61,571 nucleotides of DNA from Chitinophagaceae bacterium (GCA_903642275.1 CAHJWK010000012.1:1-61571), one strand, 5' to 3'. Numbered from the stretch's first letter, positions 43,299-52,842 are shown. A program made the numbers and translations. Notes: generated from the letters alone by a model not told the origin.

Positions 43299-44735
43299 AT
43301 GCAGGCTGAAACTAATACTGACAGTAACAATATTATTGACAAATCTAAAATTCCGCTGCTTCGTTCGCTTGGTTTAACTACGGCAATTTTAATGGTAGCC
43401 GGTACAATTATCGGCTCAGGCGTGTTTAAGAAAATTGCACCAATGTCTGTAATGCTCATGAATGAGCATTACATTTTATTAGCATGGATAGTAGCTGGCA
43501 TCATCTCTATGTTTGGTGCTTTCACAATGGCGGGTTTGGCAACATTAACCAATGAATCCGGAGGCATTTATGAATACCTGCGTTTAAGCTTTGGCAATCT
43601 TTTTTCTTTTCTATATGGATGGGCATCGTTTCTTATTATAGGCAGTGGCGGCAATGCGGCAGTGGCTTATGTTTTTGCGCAATCAGTAAACTCTGTTGTT
43701 CCATTGCCCAACCCGCTTGATAAATGGAAAGATATTTCAATCGGTCATTTTATCTATCCCTTTGATAGTTCCGGTGTAAAGATTCTTGCCATTATTGCTA
43801 TTATTTTTCTTACGTGGATAAATGTGTTAGGTGCAAAAAAAGGCGGTAATCTAAGCAATGTTATAACTGCTGCAAAAATCATTGGAATACTTACACTTAT
43901 TGTTGCAGGCATATTATATCCGGGCACACATCATCCACAAGCTGATTCACATATTACTGCAATCAATACAAACATTTTAAGTGCTTTTATGGCCGCAATG
44001 GTAAGCGCCTTCTGGGCGTATGATGGCTGGTATTGCATTGGCTTTATGAGCGGTGAAATCAAAAATCCAAAAAAAAATATTCCTGTCTCCATCATTAGCG
44101 GCGTAAGTATTGTGATTGTATTGTATGTGTTGATAAATTATGCGTTTATACATGTTTTATCATTGCCCGCATTAGCGGCGATGAATGAAAATAATATTGC
44201 TGCCGTTGAAGCAGCACGTATTTTATCAGGTAATATTGGCGTTGTGTTGCTTGCTGTATTAATTGCCGCAAGCACATTTGGTTCTTTAAATGCGCTTATC
44301 ATTACTTATCCAAGGTTATATTATCGAATGGCACAGGAAAAATTTTTTGCTAAGAAATTTGCAAATGTGCATCCGCGTTACAGAACACCTTATATCTCAT
44401 TAATATACTCCGGCATCTGGACATGCATTATGGTTATCTCAGGCACGTTTGATATTCTCACAGACACTGTAATTATAGTTGAATTTTTATTTTTTATTTT
44501 GTTAGGCTGGGCTTTGATAAAGATGAAAAGAAACAAAACAATAACCGTCAAAGTAATTGCTTATCCTTTGTCGCCAATCATTTTAATATTGTTTTCAATT
44601 GGATTAGTGGTTAATACTATTATGGTTGAACCAATACAATCTGCTGCAGGATTAACATTTACGTTCAGTGGTATTCCACTTTATTACTTTTATAAACAAA
44701 AACAGAATAAGCAAAACAATTTTATTGCAGTATAA
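43299..44735 (+). CDS. APC family amino acid permease
   Basis: 478 residues, about twelve membrane helices. LGLTTAILMVAGTIIGSGVFKK is the APC/LAT unwound helix 1 motif, and FWAYDGWYCIGFMSGEIKNPKKNIPVSI the helix 6 region with the conserved Glu. Similar to LAT-type amino acid exchangers of bacteria (SteT, a serine/threonine exchanger). Substrate unknown; its place directly after the D-amino acid enzyme suggests serine, threonine or a peptide-derived amino acid. Likely co-transcribed with both neighbours. Confidence 0.9.
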   Translation: MQAETNTDSNNIIDKSKIPLLRSLGLTTAILMVAGTIIGSGVFKKIAPMSVMLMNEHYILLAWIVAGIISMFGAFTMAGLATLTNESGGIYEYLRLSFGNLFSFLYGWASFLIIGSGGNAAVAYVFAQSVNSVVPLPNPLDKWKDISIGHFIYPFDSSGVKILAIIAIIFLTWINVLGAKKGGNLSNVITAAKIIGILTLIVAGILYPGTHHPQADSHITAINTNILSAFMAAMVSAFWAYDGWYCIGFMSGEIKNPKKNIPVSIISGVSIVIVLYVLINYAFIHVLSLPALAAMNENNIAAVEAARILSGNIGVVLLAVLIAASTFGSLNALIITYPRLYYRMAQEKFFAKKFANVHPRYRTPYISLIYSGIWTCIMVISGTFDILTDTVIIVEFLFFILLGWALIKMKRNKTITVKVIAYPLSPIILILFSIGLVVNTIMVEPIQSAAGLTFTFSGIPLYYFYKQKQNKQNNFIAV

Positions 44736-44806
44736 TTCAATTTGATAATCAGTTTATTATCTAATCTTATAACTCTTATTATATTGTGCTGATAAACCAT
44801 TTGCAC

Positions 44807-47227
44807 ATGAAAATATTTTTACTGCTGTTATTGTTACCTGTATTTGTACTCGCTCAAAAACTTCCGGCAATCGAAATCAAAATAAAAGACTTTAAAAAGT
44901 ATGCTGGTTTTTTTAATTATTATGTTGATGAAAACAATGGCAGGATACATCTTGAAATTAGCAAACTTGATTCAGAATTTTTATATCAAACATCATTACC
45001 TGCAGGATTAGGCTCTAATGATGTTGGCTTAGACCGCGGCTTGTTAGGCGACACTAAAATTGTAAAGTTTGTAAAAATTGGAAAGAAGGTTTTATTGATT
45101 CAACCCAATTACGATTACCGTGCTGTAACAAATGATTCCAATGAAAAACGTGCCGTTGAACAATCATTTGCACAATCAACCATTTGGGGTTTCCAGGAAG
45201 AAGCTACAACCAACAACACCGTGCTTATTGACATCACTGATTTTTTATTGCATGATGCAATGCATGTTGCAAACCGCTTGCATGATAATGAGCAAGGCAC
45301 TTATGCAATTGACCCATCACGCAGTGCTTTATATTTTCCAATGACAAAAAATTTTCCGCTGAATACAGAGCTTGAAGCAACGATAACTTTTGTAAACAAT
45401 GATGGGAACATCGGCAACTATGTTCAAACTGTTACACCTTCACCTGATGCCATTACGTTACGCATGCATCATTCGTTTGTGCAATTGCCTGACAATAATT
45501 ATAAGCCGCGTGTGTTTGACCCACGTTCAAGTTTTTTCAACATATCTTATTTTGATTACAGCACACCAGTGTCTGAACCGATAGCAAAATATTTTATCTG
45601 CCGTCATCGCCTGCAAAAAAAAGACTCAACTGCTGCCGTAAGCGAAGCGATAAAGCCAATTATTTATTATGTTGATAATGGCGTTCCCGAACCTATACAA
45701 AGTGCGTTGCTGGAAGGTGCAAGCTGGTGGAGCCAGGCATTTGAAGCAGCCGGTTTTAAGAATGCGTTCCAGGTAAAAATTTTGCCTGATGGTGCTGACC
45801 CAATGGACATTCGTTACAACATGATTAACTGGGTGCATCGTTCAACACGCGGATGGAGTTATGGCGCTGCTGTTATTGACCCTCGAACCGGCGAGATTAT
45901 AAAAGGCAATGTGTCGCTTGGTTCATTAAGAGTAAGACAGGATTATTTAATTGCTCAAGGCTTGCTGGCACCGTATGAAACAGGCGTGCCTGCCGATGAT
46001 AAAATGTTGAAGATGGCATTGGCAAGATTGCGTCAGCTTGCTGCACATGAAGTTGGGCATACGCTTGGCTTGATGCATAACTATTCTGCAAGCACCGTCA
46101 ACCGTTCAAGTGTGATGGATTATCCGCATCCGCTGATAACATTAAACGCAAGCGGCAATATTGATTTAAGCAATGCGTATGATAATAAGATTGGTGACTG
46201 GGATAAAATTTCTATTGCGTTTGGTTATTCACAATTTGCTGCAGATACAAATGAACAGGATAGCTTAAATAAAATTTTGACCAATGCTTTCAAAAATGGT
46301 CTGCGTTTTTTAACTGACCAGGATGCAAGACCGCAAGGTTCTGTTAGTCCATATGCGCATTTGTGGGATAATGGCGGCGATGCTATAACTGAATTAAAAA
46401 AGATGATGCAGGTAAGAGCAAAAGCTTTACAACAATTTGGTGCAAATGATATACGACCAAACATGCCAATGGCAATGCTGGAAGATGTATTGGTGCCTGT
46501 TTATTTTGGGCATCGTTACCAGTTGGCGGCTGTTACAAAATTAGTTGGCGGCATGGACTATAACTATGCATTGCGTGGCGATGGACAGTTCATCACAAAA
46601 CCATTATCAAAAGCTGACCAGTTAAGAGCTTTAAGTGTAATAGCTGATTGCATGGACCCAAACGTTTTAAAATTACCTGATACGATTGTTGAAATGATAC
46701 CGCCAAGACCAGCAGGCTATGTTTCATCAAGAGAACTATTTAATAAGCGAACAGGGCTTGCGTTTGATGCATTATCACCTGCAGAAACGGCTGCAGATTT
46801 TCCATTTGAATTTTTGTTTAACAGCGAACGTTTAAGTCGCATGAATCAATATGCCGTGAATGGCGGTTTAAGTGTAGATGAAATGATTGACACATTGATT
46901 AACAGAACATGGAAAGCACCAAGGCTTACCGGAATGAAACAACAAATTCAGCAACAAACAGAACAAATTTTATTAACTTATTTATTAAGCACAACGGTTA
47001 ATAAAGATGTGCCTTTCCAGGTAAGAGCAGATGCGAAACAAAAATTAGAAAGCTTAAAATCTTTTATTGATGCGCAGATTAAAACATCAAAAGATGATTC
47101 TTATATAGCGCATTTGATGTTAGCAGAAGACCGTATTAAAGCACCAGCAGAAGCAAAGCCTGCATTGCATGAAGTAATTCCGCCCGGCGACCCTATTGGT
47201 AACGATGATGATGAAGCAGGTTATTAA
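44807..47227 (+). CDS. Exported zinc metalloprotease (DUF5117/DUF5118/DUF4953 type)
   Basis: 806 residues from ATG 44807, which directly precedes the signal peptide (MKIFLLLLLLPVFVLAQ). The catalytic motif is HEVGHTLGLMHNYSAS near residue 415 (HExxHxxGxxH, metzincin-like), with a downstream SVMDYPHP Met-turn. N-terminal DUF5118/5117-like regions (ISKLDSEFLYQTSLPAGLGSNDVGLDRG) precede it, and a DUF4953-type region surrounds and follows it. Probably periplasmic or surface protein degradation that feeds the adjacent permease and dipeptidase (inference). An alternative GTG at 44786 would put charges ahead of the signal. Confidence 0.9.
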   Translation: MKIFLLLLLLPVFVLAQKLPAIEIKIKDFKKYAGFFNYYVDENNGRIHLEISKLDSEFLYQTSLPAGLGSNDVGLDRGLLGDTKIVKFVKIGKKVLLIQPNYDYRAVTNDSNEKRAVEQSFAQSTIWGFQEEATTNNTVLIDITDFLLHDAMHVANRLHDNEQGTYAIDPSRSALYFPMTKNFPLNTELEATITFVNNDGNIGNYVQTVTPSPDAITLRMHHSFVQLPDNNYKPRVFDPRSSFFNISYFDYSTPVSEPIAKYFICRHRLQKKDSTAAVSEAIKPIIYYVDNGVPEPIQSALLEGASWWSQAFEAAGFKNAFQVKILPDGADPMDIRYNMINWVHRSTRGWSYGAAVIDPRTGEIIKGNVSLGSLRVRQDYLIAQGLLAPYETGVPADDKMLKMALARLRQLAAHEVGHTLGLMHNYSASTVNRSSVMDYPHPLITLNASGNIDLSNAYDNKIGDWDKISIAFGYSQFAADTNEQDSLNKILTNAFKNGLRFLTDQDARPQGSVSPYAHLWDNGGDAITELKKMMQVRAKALQQFGANDIRPNMPMAMLEDVLVPVYFGHRYQLAAVTKLVGGMDYNYALRGDGQFITKPLSKADQLRALSVIADCMDPNVLKLPDTIVEMIPPRPAGYVSSRELFNKRTGLAFDALSPAETAADFPFEFLFNSERLSRMNQYAVNGGLSVDEMIDTLINRTWKAPRLTGMKQQIQQQTEQILLTYLLSTTVNKDVPFQVRADAKQKLESLKSFIDAQIKTSKDDSYIAHLMLAEDRIKAPAEAKPALHEVIPPGDPIGNDDDEAGY

Positions 47228-47242
47228 AATCAATTAAATAAT

Positions 47243-48058
47243 ATGATGAAAAAAATTACTTGCATAATACTAATCTTTCTTTCAGCACAAAACATTTTTG
47301 CCCAAACCAAAATTGATTATGGCAATAATGCATCCGCAGGAAAATATTATAACATACGCGGTATAAAAATGTATTGCGAAATATACGGTAGCGGCAAGCC
47401 TTTGTTGATGATTCACGGCAACGGAGGTTCAATAAAAGCGTTTGAACATAACATACTTTACTTCTCAAAAAAATATAAGGTAATTGTTGCAGATAGCCGT
47501 GCACAAGGCAAATCAACTGATGATAAAGACTCGCTGAGTTTTGAAATGATGGCTGATGATTTTGCCACGTTGTTAGATACGCTTCATGTTGACTCGGCTT
47601 ATGTTATTGGCTGGAGTGATGGCGGCATTAATGCTTTGCTGCTTGCTATGCGCCATCCTGATAAAGTAATAAAACTTGTTTCAACGGGTGCCAACATCTG
47701 GCCGGATTCATCAGCATATAATCCATCATTCTGGCAATCAGAAAAAAAAGATTACGATAAACAGCATACTAAAACATGGATAACATCAACAGAAAAAAAT
47801 ACCTGGAAATTGTTTATGCTTGACTGGAATCAGCCAAACCTTACATTGAAAGATTTACACGCCATACAATGCCCATCACTAATAGTTTGCGGTGACCATG
47901 ATTTAATTTCTATTGAACATACGATGCTCATTTACCAAAACATTTCAAAAGCATATATGTGGGTAGTTCCTAACTCACCCCATTCAACTTTAATTAATCA
48001 TGCAGATGAGTTTAATAAAAAAGCGGATGAATTTTTCTCAACACCATTTCATGAATGA
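47243..48058 (+). CDS. Exported alpha/beta hydrolase
   Basis: 271 residues. The signal peptide ends near FAQ (residue 21). Alpha/beta-hydrolase core: oxyanion HGNGGS near 62, nucleophile Ser in VIGWSDGGINALL (near 130), acid in CPSLIVCGDHDLISIEHT and His in PNSPHSTLINH. Substrate unknown; proline iminopeptidase-like or esterase activity is possible. It begins 15 bp after the metalloprotease gene and is clearly co-transcribed. Together they suggest an exported digestion step. Confidence 0.85.
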   Translation: MMKKITCIILIFLSAQNIFAQTKIDYGNNASAGKYYNIRGIKMYCEIYGSGKPLLMIHGNGGSIKAFEHNILYFSKKYKVIVADSRAQGKSTDDKDSLSFEMMADDFATLLDTLHVDSAYVIGWSDGGINALLLAMRHPDKVIKLVSTGANIWPDSSAYNPSFWQSEKKDYDKQHTKTWITSTEKNTWKLFMLDWNQPNLTLKDLHAIQCPSLIVCGDHDLISIEHTMLIYQNISKAYMWVVPNSPHSTLINHADEFNKKADEFFSTPFHE

Positions 48059-48116
48059 AAATAATTATTGCGAATAGTGAAACGTAAATGGTAATTACTA
48101 TAAATAATAAATAAGA

Positions 48117-48733
48117 TTACACCATCGCATCCTCCAAAATTTTCGTTGCCAGTTCTGTTAACATGTAATGCTGAAACGACGTTCTTATCACAAGCCCTTT
48201 CTTCTTCATTGCCATAATTCTTTTCGTTAAGCCATCTTCAGAAAGCCCGGTTAGCTGCCGCAGTTCTTTATAAGAGTTGCGTGGTTGCGTATGCAGCTGA
48301 ATAAGAATTTTTGCTGTGTTACTAACGCCGCCGTCAGATGCTGTAACCATTATTTTACGCAGCCCGCTTTCCACTTTCCATAAAGATGGCGGTTTTAGGG
48401 CTTCCGGAATTTTCCGGATGGCATCCGCACTTGTATTTACTCCTATGTTTTTTTCGGGAAGTAAGTTTGACAAAGAGTTTCCTCCTTCCTGATTTTTATT
48501 ATTGGAGTTTTCTAAATGATTTACGCCATCCTTATTTTTTTGATTGGAGTTAATTTTGATTTTATGAGTTCCTGATTTTTATCATCGGAGTAAATCATTT
48601 GATTTTCTCCATCCCTATTTTCATCATTGGAGTAAAGCACTTTTTCTATGCGCATTATTTTTCCGGCAAGTGATGCAATTATATTTTTTAAGGTGGCATT
48701 TTCTTCGCGCAGCTGTAAAATTTCCTCATCCAT
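48117..48733 (-). pseudogene. Coiled-coil plus winged-helix protein, split by a frameshift inside a 42-bp tandem repeat
   Basis: Two frames, 48521-48733 and a second one ending at 48117, join if one base is restored. Combined layout: N-terminal coiled coil (MDEEILQLREENATLKNIIASLAGKIMRIEKVL), four 14-residue repeats of the type NSNxKNxxGxN, and a winged-helix-like C-terminal domain of about 90 residues (SNTAKILIQLHTQPRNSYKELRQLTGLSEDGLTKRIMAMKKKGLVIRT) resembling MarR/ArsR-type DNA-binding folds. The break coincides with a repeat copy of 41 bp instead of 42. As it stands neither half joins the coil to the DNA-binding domain. It lies antisense in front of the dipeptidase gene and might once have regulated it. 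Confidence 0.8.
48468..48634 (-). repeat. Four tandem copies of a 42-bp (14-codon) unit
   Basis: Copies start at 48634, 48592, 48551 and 48509 on the minus strand, each opening TACTCC or AACTCC and then A-rich codons for N/D/K/E. Copy lengths are 42, 41, 42 and 42. The 41-bp copy contains a four-A run (plus-strand T 48554-48557) where one base appears to be missing. Encoded unit is roughly [YN]S[ND]xKNxxGxNxxx. Confidence 0.85.
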
Positions 48734-48818
48734 ACATGTAGGTTTAGATGAAGTAAGTTAAAAAATTTGCGCTATTTCTTCTTCATTTATTTACTGTCCG
48801 TGCAAAAAGTTGGTAATT

Positions 48819-48826
48819 TATATTTG
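48819..48826 (+). promoter_or_regulatory. Candidate -7 box (TATATTTG) for the dipeptidase gene
   Basis: Exact TAnnTTTG match 34 bp before the ATG at 48861, giving a leader of about 28 nt. The -33 position shows no clear TTTG. It lies in the divergent gap between the frameshifted winged-helix gene and the dipeptidase. Confidence 0.4.
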
Positions 48827-48860
48827 ATTAAAGATAACGCAGCTTTTAAAAAAGAAACCC

Positions 48861-49937
48861 ATGTTTACAATTGATGCCCATTTAGATTTAAGCATGAATG
48901 CGATGGAATGGAACCGCGACCTGCGTAAACCTGTTAATGAAATAAGAGCATCAGAAAAATATTTGCATGATAAACCAGATAGAAGCAATGGCACAGTTGC
49001 ATTGCCTGAACTTAGAAAAGGAAATATCGGGTTGGTGGTTGCTACGCAAATAGCAAGATGTGCAACTGCCGGTAATACTTTGCCCGGCTGGCATTCGCCA
49101 CAACAGGCATGGGCGCAAACGCAGGCGCAGCTTGCATGGTATAAAGCAATGGAAGATTGTAGTGAAATGAAAATGATAACCAATGTTGATGCGCTTAATG
49201 CACATGTTGAATTATGGAGTAATGATGATGATGATTTGAATGATAAGAAACCTGTAGGTTACATATTAAGTTTGGAAGGTGCAGATTCATTGATTGATAT
49301 TAGTTATGTTGAACGGGCGCATAATTATGGCTTGCGTGCAATTGGACCGGCGCATTATGGGCCGGGGCGTTATACAAACGGAACAAATGCAAAAGGCAAA
49401 TTGAATAATGATGGCAAAGCTTTATTAAAAGAAATGGAGCAGTTAAACATAATTCTCGATGCAACGCATTTATGTGATGATGCTTTTTGGAATGCGATGG
49501 ATTTATTTAATGGCAATATTTGGGCAAGTCATAATAACTGCAGAAAGTTTGTTAATCATAATCGCCAGTTTAGTGATGAACAAATAAAAACTTTAATTGA
49601 ACGTGATGCTGTAATTGGCTGTGCGTTTGATGCATGGATGCTTGTACCCAACTGGCAACGCGGTACATCAACACCAAAAAATATGAATTGCGATTTGAAT
49701 AAGGTGATTGATAACATAGACCACATTTGCCAGCTTGCAGGTAATGCCTTACATGTTGGCATTGGTTCAGATTTGGATGGTGGTTTTGGCAAAGAACAAT
49801 GCCCAAATGATATTGATACGATTGAAGACCTGAATAAAATTCCGCAACTGTTAAGCAATCGAGGTTATTCAAACAAAGACATAGAAAACATTATGCATGA
49901 CAACTGGTTAAGGTTTTTAAGAAAAGCATGGAAGTGA
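48861..49937 (+). CDS. M19 family dipeptidase (membrane/renal dipeptidase-like)
   Basis: 358 residues, amidohydrolase barrel. Metal ligands: HLD in FTIDAHLDLS (residues 7-9), bridging Glu in YILSLEGADSL, His in LDATHLCDD and ASHNNCR, and the GIGSDLDGGFG loop with Asp. No signal peptide, so cytoplasmic. M19 enzymes cleave dipeptides, often with a D-residue at the C-terminal side. Its presence beside a D-amino acid enzyme, RidA and two permeases suggests D-containing dipeptides, for example from peptidoglycan, as substrates (inference). A 102-residue gene follows after 33 bp. Confidence 0.9.
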   Translation: MFTIDAHLDLSMNAMEWNRDLRKPVNEIRASEKYLHDKPDRSNGTVALPELRKGNIGLVVATQIARCATAGNTLPGWHSPQQAWAQTQAQLAWYKAMEDCSEMKMITNVDALNAHVELWSNDDDDLNDKKPVGYILSLEGADSLIDISYVERAHNYGLRAIGPAHYGPGRYTNGTNAKGKLNNDGKALLKEMEQLNIILDATHLCDDAFWNAMDLFNGNIWASHNNCRKFVNHNRQFSDEQIKTLIERDAVIGCAFDAWMLVPNWQRGTSTPKNMNCDLNKVIDNIDHICQLAGNALHVGIGSDLDGGFGKEQCPNDIDTIEDLNKIPQLLSNRGYSNKDIENIMHDNWLRFLRKAWK

Positions 49938-49970
49938 AATATCTACCTTCACATCTAATATCATTTTACA

Positions 49971-50279
49971 ATGAATCATCAAACACATTACGATACAGTT
50001 TCAGAAGCAATAGAATCGTTACATAAACAAGGTTATACAATTGATTTTAATATTGAAGATGACCAGCTTGTTTGCAGTAAAGCCAAATACAGCGCAAGTA
50101 ATTTTGAAGTGATGGATGTGTATCGCTATGAAGGTAATTCAGACCCCGCAGATGAGGCCGCGGTGTATGCCATACAATCTTCAGATGGAACAAAGGGTAT
50201 TCTTGTTACCGGTTATGGTGCATCTGAAAATATTTCCGATGACATGCTTAAAAAACTTAACAGCGCAAACAGGAGTTAA
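49971..50279 (+). CDS. Small conserved-type protein of unknown function
   Basis: 102 residues, soluble, acidic. Pattern: DTVSEAIESLHKQGYTIDFNI, then a Cys-containing strand LVCSKAKY, FEVMDVYRYEGNSDPADEAAVYAIQSSDGTKGILVTGYGA and a helix ISDDMLKKL. Related small Bacteroidota proteins are sometimes labelled phosphoribosylpyrophosphate synthetase in databases, but no PRPP synthetase domain is present here. Function unknown. It probably shares the dipeptidase transcript. Confidence 0.75.
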   Translation: MNHQTHYDTVSEAIESLHKQGYTIDFNIEDDQLVCSKAKYSASNFEVMDVYRYEGNSDPADEAAVYAIQSSDGTKGILVTGYGASENISDDMLKKLNSANRS

Positions 50280-50298
50280 TTCAAAGTATAATCATTAA

Positions 50299-51708
50299 TC
50301 ATAAATCCAGGTATCCGGTCCAATACTCAAAACTATGGCCGTTACGTTCATTGCCCTTAAAAAAGCCGGCAAATGTTATGGTTTTATAACTGATAAAACT
50401 CTTGTCATAAATAGCTTGTCTGTGTTGAGCTCTCCATGTACCTGTGTTCAAATAAATCTTGCTGAACTGGTTTCCATTTTCCATATATGAAGACATAGGT
50501 ACAATTTCAGCGTAATGCGTATGACCCATAACATAAAAAGATTTCCTGGTGTAATCACCATTGGCAGTAAGTGTTTTCGCATATTTCCTGTATGATTCAA
50601 AAACATCCTTACTTAATGCAAAAAATTCTATAACAGACGCTAAATCTTCAATGGTAAACTTTGTTCTGAATAATAAACTGGTAAGCTGCATTTTAATTAC
50701 TGTTGCCCTGTGCTGAGACACTAAAGGGTTCTCAATAAAATCATTAATAAGTACTTTAAATGCATCCCGTATGGCATCATTAATAAATTCAATATCAAGT
50801 TCATACTTTTTAATAATATGAGAAATCCATTGCGCCGCTAATGAATAAGGCCTTAAATTATCTATCTCACGAAGTTCTTTAATAAATTCAGTATCATTTT
50901 TTATCAACCCTTTCTTGTCCTCGGGAAAATTCTTAAGTTGTAATTCAATCTGGTTTGGTATTTCATTTAATAGTTTTAAAACAATAACATCACCAACGGA
51001 AGAACCATCCCTATCCGGGGCAGTATAGTTGGTTTCATCAAAAATATCTCCATGTATAGCATATACATTGTGATCGTTTAGCATGCTTTGCATCGCATCA
51101 TTTTCGGAAGGATAATATGGGAAGCGTTCATTTTTTTTGTTAGCCAGCCCAAGGTTATCTATAATAAGATTGCGGGCGTCATTTAATCTTTCATCATTGA
51201 TGTACAGGAACCAGTCGTGGTTACCAACCATATAATAGATATTTACTTTGAGAGCAACCTTATCATCGCTTGCTTCAAATCCTTTTTGTGTGGCAAGGTT
51301 TTCATCATCAGAAAGAGTGCGCATTGAAGCCGGAATTTTAATACCATTTTCTGTCATATCCTTCAGCACAGCAAAAGACATTTTATTGTTTTCCAGTACT
51401 CCATTAATAATATTAGTGACTTGTGCAAAAAAAGCATCGCCTCTTTGTTCCGTCCATGGCATATCTATTTCGTTCGTATGGTTCCATTCCTCAGATCGTA
51501 TGATATCAATAATATCACCCAATAATAAAATATTGATTGCATCAATTGGTTGATAATATGCTTCTGCATTTAATGATTCAGGCTTGCGCCATGATACATC
51601 ATAAGCCATATCGCTTATGCGGTTCCTGAATATTCTGAAAGCTTTGTCATTCAAAATTTCGCCTGACGTTCCATCAGTAAGATGCAGGTCACTAATAATT
51701 ACAAGCAT
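50299..51708 (-). CDS. Calcineurin-like metallophosphoesterase
   Basis: 469 residues, soluble. The complete dinuclear metal motif set is present: ISDLHLTDG (residues 5-13), LLGDIIDI (near 62), VGNHDWFLYI (near 160), AIHGDIFDE (near 220) and MGHTHYAE (near 405), followed by LNTGTWR. A helical insertion of about 170 residues separates the fourth and fifth motifs, making it longer than ordinary family members. Substrate unknown. Convergent with the small gene at 49971; no operon partner. Confidence 0.88.
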   Translation of the reverse strand: MLVIISDLHLTDGTSGEILNDKAFRIFRNRISDMAYDVSWRKPESLNAEAYYQPIDAINILLLGDIIDIIRSEEWNHTNEIDMPWTEQRGDAFFAQVTNIINGVLENNKMSFAVLKDMTENGIKIPASMRTLSDDENLATQKGFEASDDKVALKVNIYYMVGNHDWFLYINDERLNDARNLIIDNLGLANKKNERFPYYPSENDAMQSMLNDHNVYAIHGDIFDETNYTAPDRDGSSVGDVIVLKLLNEIPNQIELQLKNFPEDKKGLIKNDTEFIKELREIDNLRPYSLAAQWISHIIKKYELDIEFINDAIRDAFKVLINDFIENPLVSQHRATVIKMQLTSLLFRTKFTIEDLASVIEFFALSKDVFESYRKYAKTLTANGDYTRKSFYVMGHTHYAEIVPMSSYMENGNQFSKIYLNTGTWRAQHRQAIYDKSFISYKTITFAGFFKGNERNGHSFEYWTGYLDL

Positions 51709-51846
51709 AAAATTAAATTATTTATACAATAAAAATCATCTGACTAAAGTAGATAATATTTTTATGGCTTTCATAAAATTACAGTGGTTACTGAATCTAA
51801 AAATCATCACTTTTTTAAATAGATACAAACAATATTCGACGTTATA

Positions 51847-52842
51847 TTAATTAGCAATAATCTTTTCAATTGATTGCAGCTCTGCTTCACTAAAATTTAA
51901 ATTATTTAAAGCTGAAAGATTATTACTTAATTGTTCAACAGAACTTGCTCCTATCAGCACACTTGTAACACGTTTGTCTTTTAATAACCATGCTAATGCC
52001 ATTTGTGCCAATGATTGATTGCGCTGCTTTGCAACATCATTAAGGTGTTTTATTGTATCTATTTTTTCATGAGTGATGTCATCTGCTTTTAAGAAACCGG
52101 TTGGCTTTGCAGCACGTGAATCTTCTGGTATTCCATTTAAATAACGGTCAGTCAACATGCCTTGTGCCAGTGGTGAAAATGCAATACAACCAACACCACC
52201 TTCATCTAACACATCAAGTAACCCATCTTCAACCCAGCGTACAAACATGGAATATTTTGGCTGATGAATTAAGCATGGCGTACCTAAGCTTTTTAAAATT
52301 TCTATTGCTTGTTTTGATTGGTCTGCATCATAATTTGAAATGCCTGCATACAATGCTTTGCCTTGTTTAACGATTGTATCCAACGCCATCATTGTTTCTT
52401 CAATTGGTGTGTTGGGATCAGGACGGTGCGAATAAAAAATATCAACATAATCCAAACCCATTCGCTTCAGGCTTTGATCACAGCTTGATATTAAATATTT
52501 ACGTGAGCCCCATTCACCATATGGCCCGGGCCACATTAAGTAACCGGCTTTTGATGAGATGATAAGTTCATCACGAAGATTACCTGTAAAATCTTTACTT
52601 AAGATTTTACCAAAATTCTCTTCTGCAGAACCTGGTACCGGGCCGTAATTATTGGCAAGGTCAAAATGTGTAATGCCGTTATCAAATGCATGATGAATAA
52701 TTTTTCTGCCGTTTTCAAATACATCTACTGAACCGAAGTTGTGCCACAAGCCAAGTGAGATGGCCGGTAACAATAATCCACTTCGTCCGCAACGATTGTA
52801 TTTCATAGTATCATATCGTGATAATAATGGTGTATAATCCAT
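51847..52842 (-). CDS. Aldo/keto reductase (YghZ/L-glyceraldehyde-3-phosphate reductase type)
   Basis: 331 residues, NADPH-dependent TIM barrel. Catalytic tetrad visible: Asp and Tyr in THFDLANNYGP, Lys in IISSKAGY, His in FYSHRPDP. The segment PGPYGEWGSRKYLISSCDQSLKRMGLDYVDI is the YghZ/Kv-beta-like signature. ATG 52842 gives twelve residues ahead of the usual MKYNRCGRSG start (ATG 52806); both are possible. YghZ detoxifies methylglyoxal and reduces L-glyceraldehyde-3-phosphate. Stands alone between a phosphoesterase and a glycosyltransferase gene. Confidence 0.9.
   Translation of the reverse strand: MDYTPLLSRYDTMKYNRCGRSGLLLPAISLGLWHNFGSVDVFENGRKIIHHAFDNGITHFDLANNYGPVPGSAEENFGKILSKDFTGNLRDELIISSKAGYLMWPGPYGEWGSRKYLISSCDQSLKRMGLDYVDIFYSHRPDPNTPIEETMMALDTIVKQGKALYAGISNYDADQSKQAIEILKSLGTPCLIHQPKYSMFVRWVEDGLLDVLDEGGVGCIAFSPLAQGMLTDRYLNGIPEDSRAAKPTGFLKADDITHEKIDTIKHLNDVAKQRNQSLAQMALAWLLKDKRVTSVLIGASSVEQLSNNLSALNNLNFSEAELQSIEKIIAN

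Noticed and set aside
48468-48634. CRISPR array
   Set aside because: The 42-bp units are directly adjacent with no spacers and are in coding frame, so this is a protein repeat.
51617-51850. 77-codon plus-strand frame near the phosphoesterase start
   Set aside because: Mostly antisense to the metallophosphoesterase N-terminus, running into A/T-rich intergenic DNA; no start context or domain.
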